Source of the DNA: DAOMOP01 sp035444405
Lineage (GTDB): Bacteria; Pseudomonadota; Gammaproteobacteria; Burkholderiales; Rhodocyclaceae
Direction: 5' to 3'
NCBI GenBank assembly: GCA_035444405.1
Contig: DAOMOP010000054.1
Location: 1 to 20,426 of the forward strand
Length of the DNA stretch: 20,426 nucleotides
Part shown: piece by piece, positions 1 through 6,141 of the stretch
Position numbering within the stretch: position 1 is the stretch's first letter
How the letters are laid out: each line of letters opens with the position of its first letter
Program-made: the position numbers and the translations under genes
The notes under the pieces: generated by a model
The model's input: only the letters and a program-made list of their open reading frames with translations
Told to the model about the DNA's origin: nothing
The model's database searches: none

Positions 1-1
1 G

Positions 2-778
2 ATGAACCTGCACCTGATCCGCAGCTGGCTCACCCGCGCGGTGGTGTTCAACCCCGACGGCGAGGTCGTCGTGCCGGGCGAGCTCTTCCACCGCAAGCCG
101 GTGCTGGTGATCCGCGGCTCGTTCAAGCCGGTCACCAGCGTCAACGTCGACATGATGGCGGCCGGCCAGCGCCAGTTCACGCAGCTCGCCGGCGTCGATG
201 CGGGCAGCATGGTGTCGCTGGCCGAGATCACGATGAACTCGCTGGTGTCGGGCGACAACGTCGACGACGCGGACTTTCTCGCACGCGTCGACCTGCTCGC
301 CTCGCTCGGCTACACGGTGATGATCTCGGACTACGTGCGCTTCTTCCGGCTGCGCGCCTATCTGCGCCGCTACACGCAGAAGCTGATCGGCATCGTGCTG
401 AGCGTGCGCGACTTCCAGACCCTGTTCGACGAGAAGTACTACGAGGGCCTCGAAGGCGGCATGCTGGAAGCCTTCGGCAAGCTGTTCCCCGACAACACCC
501 ACGTATACGCCTATCCGTCGCGCCCGCGCGGCGAGAGCGAGCTCGTCACGCTCGCCAACGTCAGGGTGCCGCACCACCTGCGCCATCTGCTCGCCCACCT
601 GGTCGAGAACGGCAAGCTGGTCGGCATCGAGCATTACGACGAGACGAAGCTGCACATCGACGCGGCCGAGGTGCTCGCGGGACTGCGCTCCGGCCGCGGC
701 GCCTGGGAGCAGGACGTGCCCGAGGTGGTCGCGGCGAAGATCGTCGAACGGCGCCTGCTCGGCTATGACAGCGAATAG
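2..778 (+). CDS. Unrecognised conserved-looking protein, C-terminal part (5' end outside window)
   Basis: The frame is open from the window edge to a TAG stop at 776-778 and gives 258 residues. The first ATG sits at base 2 with no room for a ribosome binding site, so the true start is probably upstream and this is a fragment. The protein looks soluble and alpha/beta, with no signal peptide or obvious membrane segment. It has charged, Tyr/Arg-rich stretches such as VRFFRLRAYLRRYTQK around residue 112 and a conserved-looking end, KIVERRLLGYD. I do not recognise the family reliably and assign no function. It converges on the ABC1-kinase gene with only 23 bases between the two stop codons, and no clear terminator is seen there. 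Coding is supported by length, strong third-position GC and a plausible protein composition. Confidence 0.8.
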   Translation: MNLHLIRSWLTRAVVFNPDGEVVVPGELFHRKPVLVIRGSFKPVTSVNVDMMAAGQRQFTQLAGVDAGSMVSLAEITMNSLVSGDNVDDADFLARVDLLASLGYTVMISDYVRFFRLRAYLRRYTQKLIGIVLSVRDFQTLFDEKYYEGLEGGMLEAFGKLFPDNTHVYAYPSRPRGESELVTLANVRVPHHLRHLLAHLVENGKLVGIEHYDETKLHIDAAEVLAGLRSGRGAWEQDVPEVVAAKIVERRLLGYDSE

Positions 779-801
779 CGCGGCGCCACGACGCGCGCCT
801 C

Positions 802-2484
802 TCAGCCCTTGCCGCTGCGCCAGATCGACACCAGCACGACCAGACCGCCGACCACCGCGCCGATGAAGCCCAGCAGCGCCAGCGACGGCAGGCCGGAAAG
901 CGGCGTGTCGCGATCGACGGTCATCGCGATCGACGAGCCGACGATCAGCGCCGCGGTCACGATGCCCAGCGTCAGACGGCTGAAGGCGCGGTCGATCTGG
1001 TCGCCGAAGTGCTTCAGCGGCGCGACCTCGACCTGCACCTGCAGCTTGCCGCGACGCGCCGAGCGCAGCAGCTTGCGCAGGTCCTGCGGCAGCCCGGTGA
1101 GCAGATCGATCGCCGCGACGACGCTGCGCCAGCCGCGCCGCGCGAGTGCCTCGGGCGCATGGTGCGCGATCATCACGCGCTCGAGGTAGGGCACGGCGGC
1201 GCCGGCGATGTCGAAATCGGGGTCGAGCTGGCGCCCCATGCCTTCGAGGGTCACGAAGGCCTTGACCAGCAAGGTCAGGTCCGGCGGCATGACGAGTCCG
1301 TGCTCGCGCAGGATCGCGACCAGGTCCGAGAGCATCGCGCCGAGCCGCAACGACTTCAACGGCACGCCGTGGTACTGGTCGACGAAGGCGTCGATCTCGC
1401 CACGCAGCGCCTCGGCGTCGGCCTCGCTGCCGCCGCCCCAGTCGAGCAGCACCTCGGCGGCGACCTCGGCGTCCTGGCTCACCAGGCCGTTGAGCAGTTG
1501 CGCGACCTGGTAGCGACGCTCCTCGGACAGCCGCCCGACCATGCCGAAGTCGATGAACGCGATGCGGTTGCCGGGCAGGTAGAACACGTTGCCGGGGTGC
1601 GGGTCGGCATGGAAGAAGCCGTCCTCGAGCATCATCTTCAGCACCGCCGCCGCGCCGCGACTCGCGAGCGCCTTGCGGTCGAGCCCGGAGGCGTCGAGCG
1701 TGGCGAGCTGGCGCCCCGGAATGCCCTCGATGCGCTGCTGCACGTTCAGCCGCTCGCACGTCCACTGCCAGTGAATGCGCGGGATCACGATCTCGTCATG
1801 GTCGGCGAAGCTCGCCGCGACGCGCTCGGCGCTGCGGCACTCGGCGGCGAAGTCCATCTCGCGGCGCAGCGACAAGGTGAGCTGGCGCACCACTTCGCGC
1901 AGCCGGTAGCGCGCGAGATCCGGGGCCTCGCTCTCGACGATCTCGGCCAGCCGTGTGAGCAGGCGCAGGTCGGCTTCGACGAGCGGGCGGATGCCGGGGC
2001 GGCGCACCTTCAGGATCACCGCCTCGCCGTCGGCGAGCCGCGCGCGATAGACCTGCGCGAGCGAGGCGGCCGCGATCGGCGTCTGGTCGAGCTCGGCGAA
2101 CATCGATTCGGGCTGCTCGCCGAGATCCTCGGCCAGCTGCGTGCGGATGCGCTCGAACGGCACGGCGGGCACGGCATCCTGCAGCTTCTCGAATTCGGCG
2201 ATCCATTCGGGCGGGAACAGGTCGACGCGCGTCGCCAGGATCTGGCCCATCTTGATGAAGGTCGGACCGAGCTCCTCGAGCGCGCGGCACACGCGCGCCG
2301 GCGGCTCGAGGTGGGCGAGCTCCTCGGGCGAGCGCCACTGCAGGCGCCGGCCGGCGCGCTCGAGTGCGCCGGCCATGCCGATGCGCCGCACCAGGTCGCC
2401 GAAACCGAAGCGGATCAGCACCCCGGCGATGTCCTGCACGCGACCGAGGTCGCGTGCCGCCTTGATCGCCTGCCACAACATCAT
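802..2484 (-). CDS. ABC1/AarF/UbiB-family atypical kinase, membrane anchored
   Basis: This 560-residue protein carries the hallmarks of the ABC1 (UbiB/ADCK) kinase-like family. The KxGQ motif is at about residues 78-81 (FIKMGQ), the Ala-rich loop that replaces the P-loop is at 138-143 (AAASLA), and the candidate nucleotide-binding Lys is in VILKVRRPG (Lys159). The catalytic-loop signature HADPHPGN is at 292-299 and the metal-binding DFG at 312-314. Two hydrophobic helices near 504-523 and 533-556 should anchor it in the inner membrane. Family members support ubiquinone biosynthesis or lipid homeostasis. Whether this one is the true UbiB is doubtful: it is the last gene of the cbpA-cbpM operon, 6 bases after cbpM, rather than next to ubiJ, and its N-terminus is unlike the UbiB start I would expect. 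I call the family confidently and the exact role not at all. Confidence 0.93.
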   Translation of the reverse strand: MMLWQAIKAARDLGRVQDIAGVLIRFGFGDLVRRIGMAGALERAGRRLQWRSPEELAHLEPPARVCRALEELGPTFIKMGQILATRVDLFPPEWIAEFEKLQDAVPAVPFERIRTQLAEDLGEQPESMFAELDQTPIAAASLAQVYRARLADGEAVILKVRRPGIRPLVEADLRLLTRLAEIVESEAPDLARYRLREVVRQLTLSLRREMDFAAECRSAERVAASFADHDEIVIPRIHWQWTCERLNVQQRIEGIPGRQLATLDASGLDRKALASRGAAAVLKMMLEDGFFHADPHPGNVFYLPGNRIAFIDFGMVGRLSEERRYQVAQLLNGLVSQDAEVAAEVLLDWGGGSEADAEALRGEIDAFVDQYHGVPLKSLRLGAMLSDLVAILREHGLVMPPDLTLLVKAFVTLEGMGRQLDPDFDIAGAAVPYLERVMIAHHAPEALARRGWRSVVAAIDLLTGLPQDLRKLLRSARRGKLQVQVEVAPLKHFGDQIDRAFSRLTLGIVTAALIVGSSIAMTVDRDTPLSGLPSLALLGFIGAVVGGLVVLVSIWRSGKG

Positions 2485-2490
2485 GTCGGC

Positions 2491-2802
2491 TCAGTCGGCG
2501 TCGAGCCCGGCGCGGCGCAGCCGGCCGCGCAGGCGCTCGACTTCGTCGACGAGATCGGCAAACATCGCAGCCAGCTCCGGGTCGGCATCGAAGGTGCGCT
2601 CGAGCGCGAGGATGCGTCGCGCCCGCTGCAGGTCACGATCGGAGAAGCGCGGCGCGGGGCGCGTCGTCGCACACGTCAGCACGCCGAGCTCGACGCGGGC
2701 GACCACCCACGCGGGGTCCGCGCGGCACGCCCGTGCGAGCTCTTCGAGCGTCAACGCTGCTTCCTCGAGCAGCATGCCGGTCAGCACGTCCTGTCGGGTC
2801 AT
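2491..2802 (-). CDS. cbpM: CbpM-like chaperone modulator
   Basis: This encodes 103 residues. The N-terminal half resembles the MerR-like helix-turn-helix fold of CbpM (LTLEELARACRADPAWVVARVELGVL), followed by an RFSDRDLQRARRILALE segment and a C-terminal helical stretch rich in Glu, Leu and Arg (DLVDEVERLRGRLRRAG). CbpM proteins bind the J-domain of CbpA and restrain its co-chaperone and DNA-binding activity. The gene begins 3 bases after the cbpA stop codon and ends 6 bases before the ABC1-kinase start, so all three genes are probably cotranscribed and translationally coupled. The assignment rests mainly on position after cbpA plus size and HTH-like character; the family is poorly conserved in sequence. 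Confidence 0.85.
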   Translation of the reverse strand: MTRQDVLTGMLLEEAALTLEELARACRADPAWVVARVELGVLTCATTRPAPRFSDRDLQRARRILALERTFDADPELAAMFADLVDEVERLRGRLRRAGLDAD

Positions 2803-2805
2803 GGC

Positions 2806-3753
2806 TCAGCCTCCCAGTCCGCGGCGAGGGTCGAAACCGAGCTCCCTCGCCATCGTTTCGTAGAGTCTGCGAGCGCGATCGCTGTCGGCCGGCGGCAACA
2901 CGACCTCCATCACGAGGTACAGGTCGCCGGGCGGACTGCCCGGAATGCCGCGCCCCTTCAGGCGCAGCTTGCGACCGGTCTGCGAGCCGGGCGGCACCTT
3001 GACCTCGACCGTGCCGGTCGGCGTGGGCACCTTGATCGTCGCGCCGAGCGCGAGCTCCCACGGCGCGACCGGCACGGTCTCGAAGATGTCGCGTCCGTCG
3101 ACGCGATAGCGCGGATGCGGCCGGAAGCGCACCTCGAGGTACAGGTCGCCGGCCGGACCGCCCGCGCTGCCGGACATCCCCTGCCCGGCCAGGCGGATCT
3201 GCTGGCCGTCGCGCACGCCCTGCGGAATGCGCACGTTCAGCGTGCGCTCGCGCAGCGCAACATGGCCGTGCGCATCGACGCTGGGCACGCGCAGCGTGAT
3301 CTGGCGGGTCGCGCCGTGCAGCGCGTCCTCGAGGTCGATCATGACCTTGGCGTGATGATCCTCGCCGCGCATGCGAAACGCGTCGCGCCCGGCAGGGCCG
3401 GCGCGCCCGAAGCCGCCGAACAGGCTCGCGAAGAAATCGCTGAAGTCGCCCGCCTGCGCGCCGAACGGCCCCGCGCCGCGCGAGAACTCGAAGCCCGCGT
3501 CCCAGTCCGGCGGCGGCCGGAACTCCTGCCCGGCGCGGTAGCTGCGCCCAAGCTGGTCGTAGGCGGCGCGCTTCTCGGGGTCCGACAGCACCGCCCAGGC
3601 CTCGTTGATCTCCTGCATCTTCTGCTCGGCGCCGGGCTCCTTGCTGACGTCGGGGTGATACTTGCGCGCGAGCTTGCGATAGGCGCGCTTGATCTCGTCG
3701 GCGCTCGCGCCGCGCTCGACACCGAGCGCACTGTAGTAATCCCTGAATTCCAT
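2806..3753 (-). CDS. cbpA: CbpA-type DnaJ co-chaperone (J-domain, no zinc finger)
   Basis: This 315-residue protein opens with a complete J-domain (residues about 1-70) with the Hsp70-activating HPD triad at 33-35 (KYHPDVS). A Gly/Phe-rich linker follows to about residue 130 (GGFGRAGPAG), then two C-terminal substrate-binding beta domains with the typical RLAGQGMSG and LRLKGRGIPG repeats. No CxxCxGxG zinc repeats are present, so it is CbpA/DjlA-like rather than canonical DnaJ. The ATG at 3751-3753 is preceded by a strong AGGAGG. It stimulates DnaK ATPase activity and in E. coli CbpA also binds curved DNA. Head-on promoter sharing with three hsp20 genes and the adjacent cbpM make a proteostasis role very likely. 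Confidence 0.96.
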   Translation of the reverse strand: MEFRDYYSALGVERGASADEIKRAYRKLARKYHPDVSKEPGAEQKMQEINEAWAVLSDPEKRAAYDQLGRSYRAGQEFRPPPDWDAGFEFSRGAGPFGAQAGDFSDFFASLFGGFGRAGPAGRDAFRMRGEDHHAKVMIDLEDALHGATRQITLRVPSVDAHGHVALRERTLNVRIPQGVRDGQQIRLAGQGMSGSAGGPAGDLYLEVRFRPHPRYRVDGRDIFETVPVAPWELALGATIKVPTPTGTVEVKVPPGSQTGRKLRLKGRGIPGSPPGDLYLVMEVVLPPADSDRARRLYETMARELGFDPRRGLGG

Positions 3754-3816
3754 CGAGGCAATCCTCCTGTACCCCTACCGGCCCGCCGGCGCGGTCCGGC
3801 ACGTCCTGCCATTAGC

Positions 3817-3843
3817 ATGAGGGCGAAGACCCGTTTTTGAAAG
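3817..3843 (-). promoter_or_regulatory. Candidate sigma32-like promoter for cbpA-cbpM-ABC1 kinase
   Basis: On the minus strand CTTTCA (3838-3843) is followed after 15 bases by CCTCATGC (reading down from 3822). The sigma32 consensus is CTTGAA - 13 to 15 bases - CCCCATNT, so both boxes match only partly (4 of 6 and about 5 of 6 core bases). Position, 60-90 bases upstream of the cbpA start, and the gene content make it plausible, but it is a weak match. Confidence 0.3.
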
Positions 3844-3850
3844 GGGTCTT
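3826..3850. repeat. Inverted repeat in the divergent heat-shock promoter region
   Basis: AAGACCC (3826-3832) and GGGTCTT (3844-3850) are perfect 7-base complements separated by 11 bases. The right arm overlaps the -35 box of the hsp20 promoter and the spacer contains the candidate -35 box of the cbpA promoter. It could be an operator acting on both directions or simply a short hairpin; nothing in the sequence decides. Confidence 0.5.
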
Positions 3851-3875
3851 GAACTCTGCGCGGCAACACCTATAT
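3848..3875 (+). promoter_or_regulatory. Sigma32-like heat-shock promoter for the hsp20 operon
   Basis: CTTGAA (3848-3853) is a perfect sigma32 -35 core, preceded by GGGGT. After 14 bases comes ACCTATAT (3868-3875), matching CCCCATNT at most positions. Predicted transcription start is about 3882, leaving a leader of roughly 90 bases before the first hsp20. The downstream genes are classical heat-shock genes, which supports the call. Confidence 0.65.
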
Positions 3876-3952
3876 AGGCATCAGACGGCCACCACTCGGT
3901 GCCAACGGGTGGCTCGGCCGGCCGGACCATCACGGTCCCCAATCTGTTTCAC

Positions 3953-3970
3953 GCATGCAAGGAGGTGTGC
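3953..3970 (+). promoter_or_regulatory. Small hairpin presenting the hsp20-1 Shine-Dalgarno
   Basis: GCAUGC (3953-3958) can pair with GUGUGC (3965-3970), using two G-U wobbles, with the loop AAGGAG being the ribosome binding site. The stem ends two bases before the start codon at 3972. Such a weak structure could melt on heating, as in RNA thermometers, but the loop location leaves the binding site largely exposed. A regulatory role is speculative. Confidence 0.3.
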
Positions 3971-3971
3971 A

Positions 3972-4424
3972 ATGTTCGAATCTCTGCTGACTACGCCCGG
4001 CAGCCTGTTCGCCGAGTTCGACCGGCTGCAGCGGGAAATGCAACAGGCTTTCGGGCTGAGCGGCCGGCCCGGGAGCATTCGTGCGGTCGCCAGCGGCGCC
4101 TTTCCGGCCATCAACATCGGCAGCACGCCGGCCGCGGTCGAGATCTACGCGTTCGCGCCGGGTATCGATCCGTCCAAGCTCGACGTCCAGGTCGACCGCG
4201 GCGTGCTGACGATCACCGGCGAGCGCGTGCGCAGCAACGGAGAAGGCAACGAGAACGTCTCCGTTTATGCACGCGAGCGCTTCAACGGCCGCTTCAAGCG
4301 CACCGTCAGCCTGTCCGACGACGTCGATCCGGACAAGGTCAGCGCACGCTACCGTGACGGCGTGCTGCGCATCACGGTCGGACGGCGCGAGGCCACCCAA
4401 CCGAAGCGCATCACGATCCAGTAA
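3972..4424 (+). CDS. Small heat-shock protein 1 (Hsp20/alpha-crystallin)
   Basis: This 150-residue protein has a full alpha-crystallin domain from about residue 43 to 140: the beta-strand region around FAPGIDPSKLDVQVDRGVLTITGER, the central RFKRTVSLSDDVD, and the hallmark RDGVLRITV near the end. A C-terminal ITI (IxI) motif for oligomer assembly follows. The N-terminal arm (FESLLTTPGSLFAEFDRLQREMQQAF) is typical for bacterial sHsps. The ATG at 3972 is chosen over an in-frame upstream ATG at 3837 because AAGGAGG lies 7 bases before it and the 45-residue extension is not sHsp-like. It acts as an ATP-independent holdase that keeps unfolding proteins refoldable by DnaK/ClpB. It is first of three sHsp genes behind a sigma32-like promoter. 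Confidence 0.95.
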   Translation: MFESLLTTPGSLFAEFDRLQREMQQAFGLSGRPGSIRAVASGAFPAINIGSTPAAVEIYAFAPGIDPSKLDVQVDRGVLTITGERVRSNGEGNENVSVYARERFNGRFKRTVSLSDDVDPDKVSARYRDGVLRITVGRREATQPKRITIQ

Positions 4425-4453
4425 GCGGACACGACTCGATGGAGGACACGACG

Positions 4454-4834
4454 ATGAACGAAGTTCAACAAGTGACGAAAGACGAACCGCGTCCGAGCGA
4501 GCAGCCGGCCCTGTTGCCGCGCGTCGACGTCAGCGAGGACGCGAGCGGCATCACGCTGCTGGCCGATCTGCCCGGCGTGCCGAAGGACAAGCTCGAGCTC
4601 AAGGTCGAGGGCGACATGCTGCAGATCGAAGGCGAGATCGCGCCCGAGACGCCGGAGAACCTCGAGGCCATGTATGCCGAGGTCCAGGTGTCACGCTATC
4701 GCCGCGCGTTCACGCTGAGCCCGGAGCTCGACACCTCGCGCATCGACGCGCAGCTGCGCGACGGTGTGCTGACGCTGCGCATCCCGAAGCACGAGCATGC
4801 GCAACCGAAGCGCATCGAAGTCAAGGTCGGATGA
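4454..4834 (+). CDS. Small heat-shock protein 2 (Hsp20/alpha-crystallin, short N-terminus)
   Basis: This 126-residue sHsp consists almost only of the alpha-crystallin domain (about residues 21-118), with GITLLADLPGVPKDKLELKVEG, the YRRAFTLSPELD strand and the signature DGVLTLRIPK, ending in an IEV (IxI-type) motif. An in-frame ATG lies at 4439, but GGAGG at 4441-4445 is 8 bases before the ATG at 4454, so the downstream start is preferred. It follows the first hsp20 by 29 bases and is probably cotranscribed. The missing long N-terminal arm suggests small oligomers or hetero-oligomers with its neighbours; that is an inference. Confidence 0.94.
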   Translation: MNEVQQVTKDEPRPSEQPALLPRVDVSEDASGITLLADLPGVPKDKLELKVEGDMLQIEGEIAPETPENLEAMYAEVQVSRYRRAFTLSPELDTSRIDAQLRDGVLTLRIPKHEHAQPKRIEVKVG

Positions 4835-4838
4835 TCGT

Positions 4839-4862
4839 GCGGGCCGGCGAGAACCGGCCCGC
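4839..4862 (+). promoter_or_regulatory. Perfect 9-bp hairpin between hsp20-2 and hsp20-3
   Basis: GCGGGCCGG (4839-4847) and CCGGCCCGC (4854-4862) are perfect complements around a 6-base loop, starting 4 bases after the hsp20-2 stop. No T-run follows, so it is not a standard terminator. It could stabilise the upstream mRNA or reduce read-through into hsp20-3, whose Shine-Dalgarno (4871-4875) starts 8 bases later. Confidence 0.6.
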
Positions 4863-4882
4863 TTCACAATGGAGGCAAGCAC

Positions 4883-5386
4883 ATGGACAGGTTGTCCGAA
4901 TTCCGGCACGGACTCGAGGAGGCGTGGCACTCGGTCGCCGACGGCTGGCGCCATCTGACCGAGCGTGCAGCCGGCGCACTGACGCGCTTCAGCCCGTCGA
5001 ACAAGCCTGCCGAAACCCCACCGGCCACCGGCGAGCTGACGTTTCCGTCGGCGGGCTGGGCGCTGCTCGCCGGTGACGTGTTCGAGGACGACGCCAAGGT
5101 CGTCGTGCGGCTCGAGGTGCCCGGCATGGAGAAACAGGATTTCGAGCTCGAAGTGCACGACGACGTGCTCTTGGTGCGCGGCGAGAAGCGCTACGAGCAC
5201 GAAGCCACCGAGGGGCGCTACCGCGTGCGCCAGTGCGCCTACGGCAGCTTTCATCGCAGCATTCCGCTGCCGGCGCCGGTGGTCGGCGAGAAGGCCGCGG
5301 CGAACTACCGCAACGGCGTGCTGCGCATCGAGCTGCCGAAGGCCGAGCACGCGCGCGCGCGCCGCATCGACGTCAGGACCGACTGA
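4883..5386 (+). CDS. Small heat-shock protein 3 (Hsp20/alpha-crystallin, long N-terminus)
   Basis: This 167-residue protein has an alpha-crystallin domain at about residues 62-160: VVVRLEVPGMEKQDFELEVH, the YGSFHRSIPLP strand and the signature RNGVLRIELPK. An IDV motif stands at the C-terminus. The N-terminal arm of about 60 residues begins with an amphipathic, Trp-containing helix (EEAWHSVADGWRHLTERAAG), then a Pro-rich linker, unlike either neighbour. GGAGG at 4871-4875 supports the ATG at 4883. It is the last gene of the hsp20 set, separated from hsp20-2 by 48 bases containing a strong hairpin. The three proteins are clearly divergent from each other, so this is not a recent tandem duplication. 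Confidence 0.94.
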   Translation: MDRLSEFRHGLEEAWHSVADGWRHLTERAAGALTRFSPSNKPAETPPATGELTFPSAGWALLAGDVFEDDAKVVVRLEVPGMEKQDFELEVHDDVLLVRGEKRYEHEATEGRYRVRQCAYGSFHRSIPLPAPVVGEKAAANYRNGVLRIELPKAEHARARRIDVRTD

Positions 5387-5397
5387 GCCACGGCGGG

Positions 5398-5407
5398 NNN
5401 NNNNNNN
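5398..5407. other. Assembly gap (10 N) between convergent genes
   Basis: Ten undetermined bases lie between the hsp20-3 stop and the ProQ-family stop. The left flank ends GCCACGGCGGG and the right flank begins CCCTGGGCGTGGC, so GCCACG and CGTGGC could pair across the gap. A strong terminator-like hairpin may have stopped assembly here. The real length is unknown. Confidence 0.95.
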
Positions 5408-5443
5408 CCCTGGGCGTGGCGACCGTGGCCGTGGCGACGGCGC

Positions 5444-5977
5444 TCATGTGTCATTCTCCGCGTTTTCCGTGTGCGGTTCCTTGTCGCCCGCCTTGCCGAA
5501 GCGGCCGACCAACTGCTGCAGCTTCTCGGCCGTGCGGCGCTCGGCTTCCTGCTCGCGCTCGCGCGCGCGCGCCTCGCGCAGCTTGTCGCGCTTGCGCCGC
5601 GCCGACTCGGCAAAGCGCTCCTTCAGCGTCTGTGCGGCGAACGCGCGGTGCTCGTCGGTGACCTCGCCATCGGCGTTGCCGTCCAGATCGAAGCGCTGCG
5701 TCGCCTTTTCCATCGCTTTCAGATAACGCGTCGAATTCGTGTGCATGCGCATCGCGCTGCGCACGAGCTTGCGATCGAGCTCGGGAAAGCGCGCGAGAAT
5801 CGCCTTGTCGATGCGCAAGGCGAGCGGCCTGCATTCGCGAAAGGCCGGCGACAACTCCTGCAGCCTGAGCAGCAGTGCGCGCGCGTCGGGGTGGGCGGCC
5901 GCGCTCCGGGGCGCGGCCCCGTCCGTCTGCACGAGCTCGGACTGCGTGTCACGGGACGATTCGGCTTCCGTATTCAT
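5444..5977 (-). CDS. ProQ/FinO-domain RNA chaperone
   Basis: This 177-residue protein has a ProQ/FinO domain at about residues 33-122. Seen features are the PLALRIDKAILARFPE segment, the conserved SAMRMHTNSTRYLKAM helix region, and RFDLDGNADGEVTDEHRAFAAQ, which matches the typical 'R.dL.G......eEHr..A' ending. The N-terminal 30 residues are acidic/polar and the C-terminal 55 are a charged Arg/Lys/Glu-rich helix (AESARRKRDKLREARARERE), as in several family members. ProQ proteins bind structured sRNAs and mRNA 3' ends. The start at 5977 is chosen because the in-frame 34-residue extension upstream has no family character and a GGAG lies 13 bases before this ATG. It has its own 164-base upstream gap from the MFS gene, so cotranscription is uncertain. 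Confidence 0.88.
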   Translation of the reverse strand: MNTEAESSRDTQSELVQTDGAAPRSAAAHPDARALLLRLQELSPAFRECRPLALRIDKAILARFPELDRKLVRSAMRMHTNSTRYLKAMEKATQRFDLDGNADGEVTDEHRAFAAQTLKERFAESARRKRDKLREARAREREQEAERRTAEKLQQLVGRFGKAGDKEPHTENAENDT

Positions 5978-6141
5978 CGTTGCACTGACTCCGTTGTGTT
6001 CAGCCGCCACCCGGGACGCCCCAGGCAGCCGGCCAGCCGGCCCGACGCCGCGAATGCCACGGCGCCTGGCAGGCGACATTCCCTGCCCGCTTCACGCCTG
6101 CGGCCGGGCGCCGCGACCGCGCCGCGGGAGGCGCAATGATC

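Noticed and set aside
1009..3840. A 943-residue open frame on the plus strand across the ABC1-kinase, cbpM and cbpA genes
   Set aside because: It is antisense to three recognisable genes with catalytic motifs; GC-rich third positions keep the opposite frame open and the translation is Arg/Ala/Gln/His-rich without any domain.
3837..3971. Upstream in-frame ATG at 3837 as the start of hsp20-1
   Set aside because: It would place the start before the predicted transcription start, and the extra 45 residues look like translated leader; the ATG at 3972 has AAGGAGG.
3972..5386. Recent tandem triplication of hsp20
   Set aside because: The three proteins differ widely in N-terminal arm, length and most of the crystallin domain, sharing mainly family motifs, so they are old paralogues or separate acquisitions.
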